Assembly (NCBI GenBank): GCA_021800035.1
Contig: JAJYZJ010000009.1
Span: forward strand, 1 to 47,626
Source: an archaeon
GTDB taxonomy: Archaea; Thermoproteota; Thermoprotei_A; Marsarchaeales; Marsarchaeaceae
Reading direction: 5' to 3'
Length of the DNA stretch: 47,626 nt
Below are positions 1 through 8,978 of this stretch, piece after piece. Every line of letters starts with the position of its first letter. The stretch's first letter is position 1. The notes beneath the pieces were generated by a model that worked only from the letters and a program-made list of their open reading frames with translations, searched no databases and was not told where the DNA came from. A program made the translations under genes and the position numbers.

Positions 1-920
1 CTGGTGCTCCTAGTAATTGGGCTGAACTTTTTTTTATACACGCAGCCCCGGGGGACCCCGCTAGAATCCTAGCTGGCCTTGACGCGACCCAGTCACAAGT
101 CAACGCACTCAGGGTCGAGTATGGGCTGAACAAGCCCCTACTTACCCAACTTTTTATCTACTACCACAATTTTCTGAGCGGCAATCTTGGGTATTCCTAC
201 GAATACCGTGAACCTGTATCCACTCTGATTTCGAATGCAATTGGACCTACTCTGCTACTAACTTTTACGTCGCTCGCCGTAGCATTGGGGATCGGGGTGG
301 TATTCGCTATCATCTCGGCTCGGCGGGAAAACTCAAGGGCGGACGTTGCGCTCTCTGTAACCAGCCTAATAGCCTACTCTTTTCCGGTGTTTTGGACTGG
401 CATAATTCTGATATTGCTTTTCGCCTCGCACCTGAAGCTCCTTCCAACTGTCGGGATGTTCAGTCCCGCTTCGCCCGGAACGGGGCTGGGATATGTGGCG
501 GATGTTGCGAGACACCTTGTGCTCCCTGTTGCCAGCCTTTCCCTCGCTCAGCTCGCGATTTACCAGCGAATAACAAGAAGCAGCATAATAGAGCACTCGA
601 AGGAAGAATACGTGACACTTTTGAAAGCCACGGGGCTCAGGACACGCTCAATATTCAATCGTTACATCCTGAGGAACGCCCTTCTTCCGACTGTTACAAT
701 TGTGGGTATTCAGCTTGGCTACCTGGTAGCGGGAGCCGTGCTCGTCGAAGTGATATTCGGCTGGCCTGGTGTCGGTCAATTGCTCATTCAGGCGATTTCG
801 ATGCGTGACTATCCTCTCGTAATGGGAATTTACTCAATCATTGCGATTAGCGTAGGTGTAGCGATTTTTCTTACGGACCTTTCTTATGCGATACTTGACC
901 CCAGAATCAGATACAGCTAG
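1..920 (+). CDS. dppB: Dipeptide/oligopeptide ABC transporter permease DppB-like, 5' end outside window, one frame break
   Basis: Inner subunit of a peptide-type ABC importer in the cytoplasmic membrane; it forms the substrate channel with the next gene product. Frame 3 is open from base 3 and reads HAAPGDPARILAG, then a typical extracellular region and about five more membrane helices. The cytoplasmic EAA-type loop is visible as YVTLLKATGLRTRSIFNRY, and the C-terminus is DLSYAILDPRIRYS, a classic DppB ending. The first membrane helix is encoded in frame 1 (LVLLVIGLNFFF, bases 1-33) and joins frame 3 only if the T8 tract at 28-35 had nine T. Either the sequence lacks one T or the gene is frameshifted. 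The first ATG in the intact frame (285) is internal to the family, not the real start. Nine bases separate it from dppC. The family call is firm; the peptide substrate is unknown. Confidence 0.88.
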   Translation, partial: GAPSNWAELFFIHAAPGDPARILAGLDATQSQVNALRVEYGLNKPLLTQLFIYYHNFLSGNLGYSYEYREPVSTLISNAIGPTLLLTFTSLAVALGIGVVFAIISARRENSRADVALSVTSLIAYSFPVFWTGIILILLFASHLKLLPTVGMFSPASPGTGLGYVADVARHLVLPVASLSLAQLAIYQRITRSSIIEHSKEEYVTLLKATGLRTRSIFNRYILRNALLPTVTIVGIQLGYLVAGAVLVEVIFGWPGVGQLLIQAISMRDYPLVMGIYSIIAISVGVAIFLTDLSYAILDPRIRYS

Positions 921-929
921 TGGTCAGGC

Positions 930-1769
930 ATGAATCCAGTGACAGGCTTTCTGAGAAGAATGTCCGAAAGCAAGACCGCATTGTTCGGGTTCGGAGTACT
1001 TCTGTTCTTTGCGATAATGGCTGTGTCAGTTCAGTTTCTGCCAATACCGAACCCTAACTCACTGAATTTCCAGGCCTTCCTGCCGCCTTCTCTAGCGCAT
1101 CCATTCGGTACGGATTACCTGGGAAGGGACGTGTTCAGCATAGTTCTGTGGGGAAGTAGAGCGGCGCTTGCAGTTGGAATCATCTCGGCAGGAATATCGG
1201 CGGTCATAGGTATCGTGGTCGGAGCCGTCGCAGCCTACTATGGAGGCTGGGTTGACGACGTGATTAGCAGGGTTGTTGACGTATTCCTGATGATACCAGT
1301 ATTCTTCCTTATTCTTATTGTCGTAGCAATCTTCGGTGGCAATATTTTCTACACCATGGCGATAATCGGTGTAACGATCTGGCCGTCCAATGCCAGGTTG
1401 ATGAGAGCGCAGATACTCAGTCTAAAGGAAATGACCTTCGTCAAGGCACTCCGGTCTTACGGAGTGGGTGGATTTTCGATACTGTTTAGGCACCTCCTCC
1501 CGAACGGTGTCGCACCGGTTATCACTAACACCATGCTTCAGATGGGCGCGGCAGTTCTGATTGAGGCAGGACTGAGCTTTCTCGGTCTGGGCGACCCCAG
1601 AGTTGTGGACTGGGGAAGGACGATCTACTTAGGAGAGCCTTACGTAGCGCTCGCTTGGTGGATCTCCACAATTCCTGGGGCATTCCTAGCACTTCTGGTG
1701 CTCGGGCTCAACCTTCTTGGCGACGGCTTGAACCAGGTGTTCAGGCCAAGGATGAGAGGTTCGAAATAG
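930..1769 (+). CDS. dppC: Dipeptide/oligopeptide ABC transporter permease DppC-like
   Basis: Second membrane subunit of the importer, 279 residues, close to the usual 280-300. It begins with a cytoplasmic segment and a first helix (LFGFGVLLFFAIMAVSV). The DppC hallmark HPFGTDYLGRDVFS follows at about residues 57-70. The EAA loop is seen in FVKALRSYGVGGFSILFRHL, and the next conserved block is EAGLSFLGLGDP. About six membrane helices are visible. The gene lies 9 bases after dppB and its TAG stop overlaps the GTG start of dppD by one base, so the four genes should be one transcript. No frame defect is seen. Substrate class is inferred from family only. Confidence 0.93.
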   Translation: MNPVTGFLRRMSESKTALFGFGVLLFFAIMAVSVQFLPIPNPNSLNFQAFLPPSLAHPFGTDYLGRDVFSIVLWGSRAALAVGIISAGISAVIGIVVGAVAAYYGGWVDDVISRVVDVFLMIPVFFLILIVVAIFGGNIFYTMAIIGVTIWPSNARLMRAQILSLKEMTFVKALRSYGVGGFSILFRHLLPNGVAPVITNTMLQMGAAVLIEAGLSFLGLGDPRVVDWGRTIYLGEPYVALAWWISTIPGAFLALLVLGLNLLGDGLNQVFRPRMRGSK

Positions 1770-2722
1770 TGGCTCCACTCTTGAAAGTTGAAAACTTGAA
1801 AGTTTCTTACAGACTGCGGAATCGCGACCTGACTGCGGTTAACGGGGTGTCTTTCTCGGTTGAAAGAGCCCAAGCGGTCGGACTAGTGGGCGAATCCGGC
1901 TCTGGGAAAACCACGGTGGCCCTGGCGGTGCTCAGACTTCTCCCGGCTAACGGCAACGTTTCAGAAGGCAGGGTAACTTTCGATGATATGGAGCTCATCA
2001 CTATCCCGGAGGAGGAACTCGCCAGAATCAGGTGGGAGGGAATCTCGATGGTACCGCAAAATTCGATGAGCTCTCTTAGCCCTGCTCATCGGGTGGGAAA
2101 GGTGTTCAGGGACGTTCTCAGGGCTCACTTTTCCGGAAGCGAAGAAGAAGTAGATGCACGCATCTCTAGGGCCGTAGAACTCGCGAATTTCCCAAAGAAG
2201 GCGCTTGAATTCTATCCTCATCAGATGAGTGGTGGCATGCGTCAGCGAGCTCTAATCGCTCTCAGCATGTTATGCCAGCCGAAACTAGTAATTGCTGATG
2301 AGCCCACGACTGCACTTGACGTGATTGTGCAGAAGCAAATCATGGACGAAATGAAAGACCTTCGTAGGAGAGTTGAGGCATCACTGATGATAATAACACA
2401 TGACATCGGTATCGTGTCAGAATACTGCGACATCATGGTCGTTATGTACGCGGGGATGGTGTTCGAGTACGGCCCTACAGAGGAAGTCATCCATGACCCG
2501 AGGAGTCCGTATACCAAGCTTCTGTTAAAGTCCCATCCTCTTCTCTTCGACACAGCCAAACAGATAGTCGAAATCCCGGGAGACCCCCCGGAGCTCGAGC
2601 GTATACCCGTTGGCTGCCCATTTGTTCCCAGATGTCCATACGCGCAGTCGATATGCAAGGAGGCGGAGCCACCCCTCGCACATATCTCAGGAAATCATTT
2701 TGCGAGGTGTCACTTTGTCTGA
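1769..2722 (+). CDS. dppD: Peptide ABC transporter ATPase DppD/OppD-like
   Basis: Cytoplasmic ATPase that powers the peptide importer. I chose the GTG at 1769, which overlaps the dppC stop (TAGTG) and has GAGAGGT eight bases upstream; the protein then starts MAPLLKVENLKVSYR, as this family does, and is 317 residues. Visible motifs in order: Walker A GESGSGKTT, Q-loop MVPQNSMSSL, ABC signature MSGGMRQRALIAL, Walker B KLVIADEPTTALD, and switch His in MIITHD. The C-terminal peptide-transporter extension has the conserved cysteines CPFVPRCPYAQSIC. A longer reading from 1655 exists but would run inside dppC and is not credible. Stop overlaps the start of the next gene. Confidence 0.93.
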   Translation: MAPLLKVENLKVSYRLRNRDLTAVNGVSFSVERAQAVGLVGESGSGKTTVALAVLRLLPANGNVSEGRVTFDDMELITIPEEELARIRWEGISMVPQNSMSSLSPAHRVGKVFRDVLRAHFSGSEEEVDARISRAVELANFPKKALEFYPHQMSGGMRQRALIALSMLCQPKLVIADEPTTALDVIVQKQIMDEMKDLRRRVEASLMIITHDIGIVSEYCDIMVVMYAGMVFEYGPTEEVIHDPRSPYTKLLLKSHPLLFDTAKQIVEIPGDPPELERIPVGCPFVPRCPYAQSICKEAEPPLAHISGNHFARCHFV

Positions 2723-3764
2723 GCCTGCAAGATATGGCATCAGCCCTGTCGCTGAAAGCGAATCTTTCACGTCGGAATTACTTGCGGTAAAGGAGCTGAA
2801 AAAATATTACCCCGTAAGGCGCGGGGTGGTCGACTTGCTCAGGCGCTCGAGAAAGGTGCAGGTCAAAGCAATTGATGGCGTGTCCTTTACGGTTAATGAA
2901 GGCAAGATATACGGTCTCGTAGGCGAAAGCGGAAGCGGCAAGACTACCACAGGTTACACCATAATGGGCCTGGAAACCCCCACATCCGGGAGCATAATCT
3001 TCCAGGACAAACAACTCTCAGTCAAGGAACTCAAGCCCGGAAATCTGAGCTTGAAGGTAAGAATGATTTTCCAGAATCCGTATGAAACTTTCGACCCGCG
3101 CAAGACCCTTTGGCAGACTTTTTCCGAGATCCTGCAGGTAGCCGGGCTGGGCTCCCGGGCAGATAGAAGGCAGATGAGCCTTGACGCACTTTCAAGAGCG
3201 GGGCTCAGACCTGCGGAATCGTATATTGACCGGTTTCCGTCAGAGTTGAGCGGAGGGCAGCTACAAAGAGCAGCGATAGCGACGGCGCTAGTGGTAGAGC
3301 CGGTTCTGCTGATCGCAGATGAGCCAGTTTCGATGCTAGACGCGTCGATTCGGGCCGGAGTGATGAACCTGCTTCTCAATCTGAACCGCCAGAAGAAAAT
3401 GGCCATCCTCCTTATCACCCACGACCTTTCGGTTGCGTGGTACCTTTGCGACTACCTGATAGTGATGTATCTGGGAAGGATTGCCGAGAAAGGACCAGCT
3501 GAACAGGTTCTGCGGAACCCGAGACATCCCTATACCGCTGCCCTGATTTCCGCATCTCCCATGGTAGACAAGACCAGATGGAATTTCGTGGCCATGGGCG
3601 AAGTGGGTAGCAACATCGACTTGCCCAAGGGTTGCAGGTTTCACCCACGTTGCCCGTTTGCCACAGACATATGCCGTGAGCAGGAACCTACGGCTGAAGT
3701 GGCAGGAGATGGCTGGAGTTTCTGGTGCCACCATCCCCTTAGCGTTCAAAAACTGAAGAATTGA
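2715..3764 (+). CDS. dppF: Peptide ABC transporter ATPase DppF/OppF-like
   Basis: Second ATPase of the heterodimeric motor. The most likely start is TTG at 2715, five bases after a strong GAGGTG (2704-2709); it overlaps the dppD stop by eight bases, giving 349 residues. Motifs: the OppF-type opening LLAVKELKKYYPVRRG, Walker A GESGSGKTTTG, Q-loop RMIFQNPYETFDPR, signature LSGGQLQRAAIA, Walker B LLIADEPVSMLDAS, switch LITHD, and the cysteine-bearing tail GCRFHPRCPFATDIC. The first ~25 residues before the ABC domain are not conserved-looking. It is the last gene of the operon; the solute-binding protein is not in the window and may lie upstream of base 1. Confidence 0.92.
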   Translation: MSEPARYGISPVAESESFTSELLAVKELKKYYPVRRGVVDLLRRSRKVQVKAIDGVSFTVNEGKIYGLVGESGSGKTTTGYTIMGLETPTSGSIIFQDKQLSVKELKPGNLSLKVRMIFQNPYETFDPRKTLWQTFSEILQVAGLGSRADRRQMSLDALSRAGLRPAESYIDRFPSELSGGQLQRAAIATALVVEPVLLIADEPVSMLDASIRAGVMNLLLNLNRQKKMAILLITHDLSVAWYLCDYLIVMYLGRIAEKGPAEQVLRNPRHPYTAALISASPMVDKTRWNFVAMGEVGSNIDLPKGCRFHPRCPFATDICREQEPTAEVAGDGWSFWCHHPLSVQKLKN

Positions 3765-4206
3765 GCCTGTCGCAAGATATCAACGAATTTTCTTCCTTCT
3801 TCTGGCGAGCCGAGTTGGGCGACTGCGGCTTTCAGGTTTTGGCACAAGGCTGCAAGCGGAAAAGGTTCAGCTCAGGTAGCCAAAAGCCTGGGCTTGCTCA
3901 CAACTGCATACCCTGCGAATGATCGTAGCTTCTTCGCTCGTCTTAGCAGTAGTTAGCAATAACCTGGCCTAGGCTTTAAGTCCCAGATGCGCTCGTTCGG
4001 CAAGATGCCTTTCGATGCGGGGGCTCCTGACCCATCGGAATTGAGTGGCGTAAATCTTCCATCTGACAACGTGACACTGGGCTCGTCGAGACTTTCCAAC
4101 CGCCTTAGCTCCCCTTGGAGGTATCTCTTACAAAGTGAGCAAAGCGCGTTCGATTGAAAGTCGACTCTGCTGTTTTCTTCAAAGTATAGCGATTCAGCTC
4201 GCAAAA
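3765..4206. other. Gap after the dpp operon, no firm gene
   Basis: No terminator hairpin with a clean T-tract is obvious. The only open frame of note is on the minus strand (3953-4270), containing CSLCKRYLQGELRRLESLD. It runs on from the HNH-like gene at 4207-4419 in another frame and may be the frameshifted remainder of that gene. Otherwise I see nothing. Confidence 0.4.
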
Positions 4207-4419
4207 TCAGATTCGCTTGGATAGGAGAACTCGCCCCGTCGCAGCTTTTGGCTGGGAGCACTCTAAGCACGCAGCCCTTCCAGTTTCTCGCTCCACATCC
4301 CAGGCGCCGGCTTCGGTAGGCCTGCGGTAACTAGCTCGCACAATCGTCTTACCGCAATGGGGGCACCTACCATCGCACTTCCAAAAAAGCTGGTCGAGCT
4401 CCTCTTCTGAATATTTCAT
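4207..4419 (-). pseudogene. HNH-like zinc-binding protein, probably a degenerate remnant
   Basis: The 70-residue frame starts at an ATG (4419) preceded on the minus strand by GGGGAGAG. It reads MKYSEEELDQLFWKCDGRCPHCGKTI, then GAWDVERETG, then CLECSQPK. This is the layout of small HNH nucleases: a helix ending in G-x-C-x2-C-G, then W-x-V-D-H, then C-x2-C. But the expected Asp-His is Glu-Arg here and the second part is short. A different frame downstream (to 3953) has another C-x2-C (CSLCKR), so a frameshift is possible. Catalysis is unlikely as it stands. It lies alone between two transporter loci. Confidence 0.35.
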
Positions 4420-4692
4420 TCTCTCTCCCCTCTTCCATAGCTCTATGGTAGCCTGCATATACTTTGCCTAGGGTCTTGGGCCGGTAAGAGCTTCTGCGCC
4501 TTGCCTTTGCAAGGATTGAGCTTTTTACTTCTAGGTTCACCGAAAGCTGGTCCGTTCACTAGAAGAATTAAGGAGATAGCTTCGGCTAGGTTAATATCCC
4601 TGTAGCGCACGCGCCTTCCGAGGTGCGAGCGCATACAACCATTACACCGCGTCTACAATGCAAAGCTACTGCGCACAACAGCATTTTCCTTT

Positions 4693-5838
4693 ATGGCACT
4701 CCTGCTCCCAGTGTATCTCGCGAGCCGGGGGCAGTCGTCGCTAGAAATTGGAATAGTGGTTGGAGGTGTCGCCACTGGAAATCTCCTCTGGTCTCTGAGC
4801 GCTCCGAGGCTCATACGCGCAATCGGCTTGAGGGCGCTGCTTTCAACCGCACCTCTCACAATGGCCGCTGGCGGGCTGCTGCTTTTCTACAGCTCTGGGA
4901 CAGCGCAGTATTTCATCGCGGCGCTCGTGGGTTCGGTGAGCATTACACAGACGGAGTCCGGGATTTTCCTTGTGCTGGATAACGCAATACTCCCGGACCT
5001 GACAAGTCCGGAGCGCAGGAACGAAGTGTTTTCGCTCTACAACATGGTGGGTTACGCGGGTAGCGGCGTGGGAGCGCTTCTCGACTATCTCTTTGGTGCA
5101 TTCGTTCCGTCAGCGTTTCGTTATGACGTGCTCTTGCTCCTTTACTCAGCGAGTGGGCTCGTGCTTTCAATAATTTATTCTCGGCTTGAAATTCCCGAAC
5201 AGCTTGCGGCGCTGAATCGACCGACGAGATTGCTCGAAGTAGCGCGCAGGAGTCCGATAGTCTCCAAACTCGCTCTGTTATTCGGGGTGGATGCGTTCGC
5301 AGGCGGGCTGACGCTCCAGAGCTGGCTTTCCTACTGGTTCTTTACGGTGTATCACTTCGACCTTTCGGCGCTTGGCGCGCTCTTCATCGGCGTAAACATT
5401 CTTTCGGCTCTCTCTCTATTCGCTGCGGCAAAACTCGCAAACCGCTACGGACTGGTTCGGGTGATGGTCTTCTCCCACCTGCCTTCAAATATGATGCTCC
5501 TCGCGATACCCTTTGCTGGCTCGGCAGCCGGGGCTGCCGGCCTGCTCCTCGGCAGGCAGCTACTCTCCCAGATGGACGTGCCAACCCGGCAATCGCTTGT
5601 GATGACGATTGCTGCCCGGGAAGACAGGCCCGGGGCCGCGGCGCTCACCACTGCGACGAGAAACATCTCTCAGGTAACAGGTTCGCCCCTGACCGGCCTA
5701 CTGCTCCAGCTATCATTTATTTCGGCTCCGTTCGTAATATCTGGCTCTCTCAAGTCCGCGTATGACCTCGCAGTCCTCGCGCTGATGCGCGGCCATCTTT
5801 CGGTTGGAAAGGTAGAAGCAGCAGGTAGCTCAAAGTAG
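4693..5838 (+). CDS. Major facilitator superfamily transporter
   Basis: Polytopic membrane protein with about 12 helices and the usual two-bundle pattern, 381 residues from the ATG at 4693. The segment LASRGQSSLEIGIVVGG is the typical end of helix 1, with the loop that leads into helix 2, and SAPRLIRAIGLRALL resembles the loop-2 motif. Substrate cannot be read from the sequence. The start is odd: the frame is open back to 4606 and encodes RVYNAKLLRTTAFSFM directly before this ATG, just what one expects for helix 1, yet there is no ATG, GTG or TTG there. The true N-terminus is therefore probably longer and disrupted, or uses a rare codon. It has its own short intergenic regions on both sides. 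Confidence 0.85.
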   Translation: MALLLPVYLASRGQSSLEIGIVVGGVATGNLLWSLSAPRLIRAIGLRALLSTAPLTMAAGGLLLFYSSGTAQYFIAALVGSVSITQTESGIFLVLDNAILPDLTSPERRNEVFSLYNMVGYAGSGVGALLDYLFGAFVPSAFRYDVLLLLYSASGLVLSIIYSRLEIPEQLAALNRPTRLLEVARRSPIVSKLALLFGVDAFAGGLTLQSWLSYWFFTVYHFDLSALGALFIGVNILSALSLFAAAKLANRYGLVRVMVFSHLPSNMMLLAIPFAGSAAGAAGLLLGRQLLSQMDVPTRQSLVMTIAAREDRPGAAALTTATRNISQVTGSPLTGLLLQLSFISAPFVISGSLKSAYDLAVLALMRGHLSVGKVEAAGSSK

Positions 5839-6101
5839 GTGAGCCCCAACCGGGAGTGAGGTTCAAGGGGCTTCAGAGTGCGGCCACAAGTTGTGAAGTT
5901 CGATCTTTTGAATACATGAGGCACCAGAGTTCACGAGCGAATCGCTTGCGAATCCAATTTTGAATACGCAGGATTCGGTTGCCAAACGTTCGCCAGAATT
6001 TTAATCTCCTTTGGTGGAGTGATCATCGAGTCAACCTTCCGAACCCTTCCCGTACCAGAATAGCTTTATCACAGAGCAGTAGCTCACTGGCAGCGACGAA
6101 G

Positions 6102-8042
6102 TTGTCAGAGGGAGGGCGCAGGCTTGTGGCGATAATGTTCACGGACATGGTTGGCTACACCGCCCTCGGACAGCGAAACGAGTCGCTTTCATTGGCTCTG
6201 CTGGAGGAACAGAGAAAGCTCATCCGGCCACTACTACGCAAGCACTCCGGCATAGAAATCAAAACTATGGGTGATGCATTCTTGATTGAATTCCCTAACG
6301 CCCTGGACGCCGCAAGATGCGCCTACGACATCCAGAGGACGATTAGAGAGTTCAACCTATCTCTCGAGCCGGAGAAGCGGATTCACCTGAGAGTCGGCAT
6401 TCATGTTGGGGAAGTGCTCGAGCGGGAAGGAGATATTTCAGGAGACGCAGTGAATGTGGCGTCGAGGATAGAACCACTGGCGGAGGATGGCGGAGTTTGC
6501 CTGACCCGCCAAGTATACGACCACATCGTGAACAAGATTGACATCCCTCTTTTCAGCCTTGGGCCCAAATCGCTGAAGAACGTCGCGAACAAGCTCGAGG
6601 TTTTCAGGATGGTCATGCCGTGGGAAGAAAGGGGACCAGCGAACGCGGCTCAGCTGGAAAGGCAGCGGATAGCGGTACTGCCGTTTTCGAATATCAGCCC
6701 TGACCCTGCAGACGAGTTTTTCGCAGACGGACTGACCGAGGAAGTGATTTCAAAGCTTTCGCTTGTGAGGGGGCTGAAACCGATAGCCAGGACTTCCGTC
6801 ATGGTCTACAAGAACAAGGAGAAGAAAATTTCGGAAATCGGGTCGGAACTCGGCGTGGGGACGATTGTCGAAGGAAGTGTCAGGAAGTCTGGTAAGAGGA
6901 TTCGGGTGACTGTTCAGCTGATAGACGTGCGTAACGAAGAGCACCTCTGGGCCGAGAGCTATGATAGGAACATCGAAGACATCTTCGACGTGCAGTCCGA
7001 AATCGCTACTCGCGTGGCCGAATCTCTTCCCGGCGCGCTCACTCCGCCGAAGGCGTCGCTGCAACGTAAAGGAGATACAAGCAACATGACGGCCTATGCC
7101 CAGTACCTCAGGGCAAAGCAGCTACGGAACAGGGGCACAGCTGATTCGCTCAGGCAGGCGCTCGAGCTACTTGTCGACGCGACCGAACTTGACCCCGAGT
7201 TTGCGAGGGCATATGTGGACATGGGGAATTGCTTCTTTTGGCTTGGGGTCAAAAGCGGCGTCACTTACGAGGAGAGCTTTCACGGGATGAGGTCGGCAGC
7301 TCGGAAGGCGATTGAGATTGACCCCGAGCTTGCCGAGGGGCACGCGCTTCTTGCTACTTTGGCATATGCCGAAGACGAACTTGTCGTGGCCAGAGCAGAA
7401 GCGGAGAAGGCGCTTGAGCTGAATCCCAACCTCGCCGAGGCCTATTACACGCTCGCACTTGTCAAGATGACCAATGGCTATCTCAAGACTGCCGTGAAAC
7501 TCCTAGAGAAGGCTCACGAGCTGGATCCACTTTCTTCGGAAGTCATCTGGAGCCTAGGGAGGTCTTACTTCTACTCGGGGCTGGAAACTGAAGCGCTGGA
7601 CTTCTGGCACGCCAACCGGAGATTCGCACCCTACGACGTGTCAAGGTCCATAGTTGAGTACTATATGGCGAAGGGTGACCTGAATGAAGCAGAAAAGGAA
7701 GTTGAACAGCTCCGAACCCTGGCCCCAGAGGAAGCGGGCCCGGTAATGATTGCGGCTGAAGTTGCCGCGCTGAGAGGTGACGCGGCCGAGGCTGGGAGGC
7801 TTGTTGGGATTCTGAGGACGCGATACGGGGGAGGACCCGCGATTGAGCGGAACATCGGCTACATCAAATACCTTCTTGGCGACGTGGACGGTTACTTTGG
7901 CGCCATGTTCAAGGCGGCGGACGATCACGTGCTTGACCCCGGCCGATACAGGTACTCTCCTCTTTTCAGTAAAGCCCGGCTCGACCCGCGGTATCCTGAA
8001 GTCTTGGCGAGAATTGGGTTAGATCCGGCGGAAAAGGACTGA
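6102..8042 (+). CDS. Class III nucleotidyl (adenylate) cyclase with TolB-like and TPR domains
   Basis: Predicted soluble enzyme making cAMP from ATP, fused to a sensory/scaffold half. With TTG 6102 as start it is 646 residues and begins MSEGGRRLVAIMFTDMVGYT, the standard opening; TTG 5979 is in frame but adds 41 unconserved residues. The metal-binding aspartates are D15 (MFTDMVGY) and D58 (KTMGDAFL), with the preceding lysine typical of ATP specificity. The catalytic stretch GDAVNVASRI supplies the Asn and Arg. Next comes a TolB/FlgO-like domain (IAVLPFSNISPDPADEFFADG to about residue 340), then repeated helical pairs (AYVDMGNCFFWLG, AYYTLALVKMTNGY) typical of TPR. A TATA-like TAGCTTTATC at 6061-6070 would start RNA just upstream of 6102. 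No membrane segment. Well supported; the signal it senses is unknown. Confidence 0.88.
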   Translation: MSEGGRRLVAIMFTDMVGYTALGQRNESLSLALLEEQRKLIRPLLRKHSGIEIKTMGDAFLIEFPNALDAARCAYDIQRTIREFNLSLEPEKRIHLRVGIHVGEVLEREGDISGDAVNVASRIEPLAEDGGVCLTRQVYDHIVNKIDIPLFSLGPKSLKNVANKLEVFRMVMPWEERGPANAAQLERQRIAVLPFSNISPDPADEFFADGLTEEVISKLSLVRGLKPIARTSVMVYKNKEKKISEIGSELGVGTIVEGSVRKSGKRIRVTVQLIDVRNEEHLWAESYDRNIEDIFDVQSEIATRVAESLPGALTPPKASLQRKGDTSNMTAYAQYLRAKQLRNRGTADSLRQALELLVDATELDPEFARAYVDMGNCFFWLGVKSGVTYEESFHGMRSAARKAIEIDPELAEGHALLATLAYAEDELVVARAEAEKALELNPNLAEAYYTLALVKMTNGYLKTAVKLLEKAHELDPLSSEVIWSLGRSYFYSGLETEALDFWHANRRFAPYDVSRSIVEYYMAKGDLNEAEKEVEQLRTLAPEEAGPVMIAAEVAALRGDAAEAGRLVGILRTRYGGGPAIERNIGYIKYLLGDVDGYFGAMFKAADDHVLDPGRYRYSPLFSKARLDPRYPEVLARIGLDPAEKD

Positions 8043-8140
8043 ATAGCCAACGAGCACAAGGCTTACTCCGCCACTCTAAGCGTAAATGAGGCTGCAGTCA
8101 GAGGCAATCCCTCCTTACAGGTTGATTGGATACTTTTGAC

Positions 8141-8488
8141 TCAATCAATCTGTGAAGTCGAAGGTTTCCTCACCATCGTCCAGATAGAGGGAGCCCCCCG
8201 GAATGGGTTTGACTTCGTGGTTTTTCTGAAACCCAGATTCCGGTAAAAGGGTAGGGTCCATTCAAATAGTGTCTCAAGGTAACAGAGTGTGCTGGTCCGA
8301 TCGGCCAAGCGCAGCACAGGCAATAGCAGTCTCCTACCAATGCCCTGCCCCTGATACGGAGGATCTACTCCGACAAAGCAAAGGTACCAGCGCGGAATGC
8401 TTGGATGAAGCTTCTCTGCTCGCTCGAAACCACGAAACAGCTCATCCGCGGTGCCGGGAAATATGCGGCGGAGTCGATTTCGAGCGCT
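8141..8488 (-). pseudogene. GNAT-family N-acetyltransferase, N-terminus missing
   Basis: The minus-strand frame encodes the core of a Gcn5-related acetyltransferase: LHPSIPRWYLCFVGVDPPYQ, followed by the acetyl-CoA loop GQGIGRRLL, the strand with CYLETL and the FYRNLGF signature near the C-terminus. The acyl-CoA binding motif Q-x-x-G-x-G is intact. However the frame hits TAA at 8489-8491 and contains no ATG, GTG or TTG before the conserved core, so about the first 90 residues of a normal protein are lost. Another frame upstream (AEVRVYEKRFKALEID) could be the displaced N-terminal part if one base were missing near 8464. Family call firm; intactness is not. Confidence 0.6.
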
Positions 8489-8534
8489 TTAAACCGCTTT
8501 TCGTACACCCGGACCTCGGCATACGCTTCCGGGC

Positions 8535-8690
8535 TTGGATGTTCAGCCCGTCACTGATCCGCCGGGCTTCCCAGTGGGTGCGCTCCTGGAATTCAGGGAT
8601 GGCTACAGGGAAATACTGGATTCGGAAGGTCGGGAGCTCGCGCTTGTCGCGGGCAGGCTTAAGGACAGGCTCTTCAGTGAGCTTGGCTGA
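8535..8690 (+). pseudogene. Unrecognised C-terminal-like fragment
   Basis: A short frame from TTG 8535 to TGA 8690 encodes about 51 residues ending LVAGRLKDRLFSELG. It is preceded by DPPGFPVGALLEFRDGYREI, with codon choice strongly biased to G or C at third positions, as in real genes nearby. A TAA closes the frame at its 5' side, so it looks like the tail of a lost gene. I do not recognise the family. It lies opposite the upstream part of the GNAT remnant, so one of the two must be spurious over the overlap. Confidence 0.3.
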
Positions 8691-8978
8691 AGCCTGCCCT
8701 GCGTAGCCAGTTGAGCGAGGTGATTGCTCTATTGTCTAAGTCTTGAGCAACGGTGTGGGCAGAACTACCCTCTAATTCAGGCACTGTCCAATAAAAGTCG
8801 ACACCCCAGCTGAGATTGCGCCCGAATACGGCGGGTTGCCCAAAGTAGCTGAGGCGCCGTAGCCGTTGCTGGAGTGGGAGCTTGATGCGGACACAACTGA
8901 GGAAGACGGAAGCAAAACTGAGAGGAGCACCGCGAGCGTGCAGAGAACTGCGCGCCACCAGGGTGAACTCTGAGCCAA
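8674..8978 (-). pseudogene. Small secreted protein with signal peptide, frame broken by one base
   Basis: Starts at TTG 8978 with GGAGGGG about nine bases upstream on the minus strand. Residues 1-30 form a Sec signal peptide: MAQSSPWWRAVL, then a hydrophobic core CTLAVLLSVLLP and a small-residue cleavage region SSSVVSASS. The mature part reads NGYGASATLGNPPYSGAISAG and then dies in this frame. In the next frame it continues as DFYWTVPELEGSSAHTVAQD to about 8674. The two halves join cleanly (SAGGVDFYWTVPEL) if the C4 run on the plus strand at 8804-8807 were C5. The family is not recognised; exported beta-rich protein is an inference. The last residues may also be off frame. Confidence 0.5.

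Noticed and set aside
2242-3749. Minus-strand ORFs up to 154 codons under dppD and dppF
   Set aside because: Antisense shadows of strongly conserved ABC ATPase genes.
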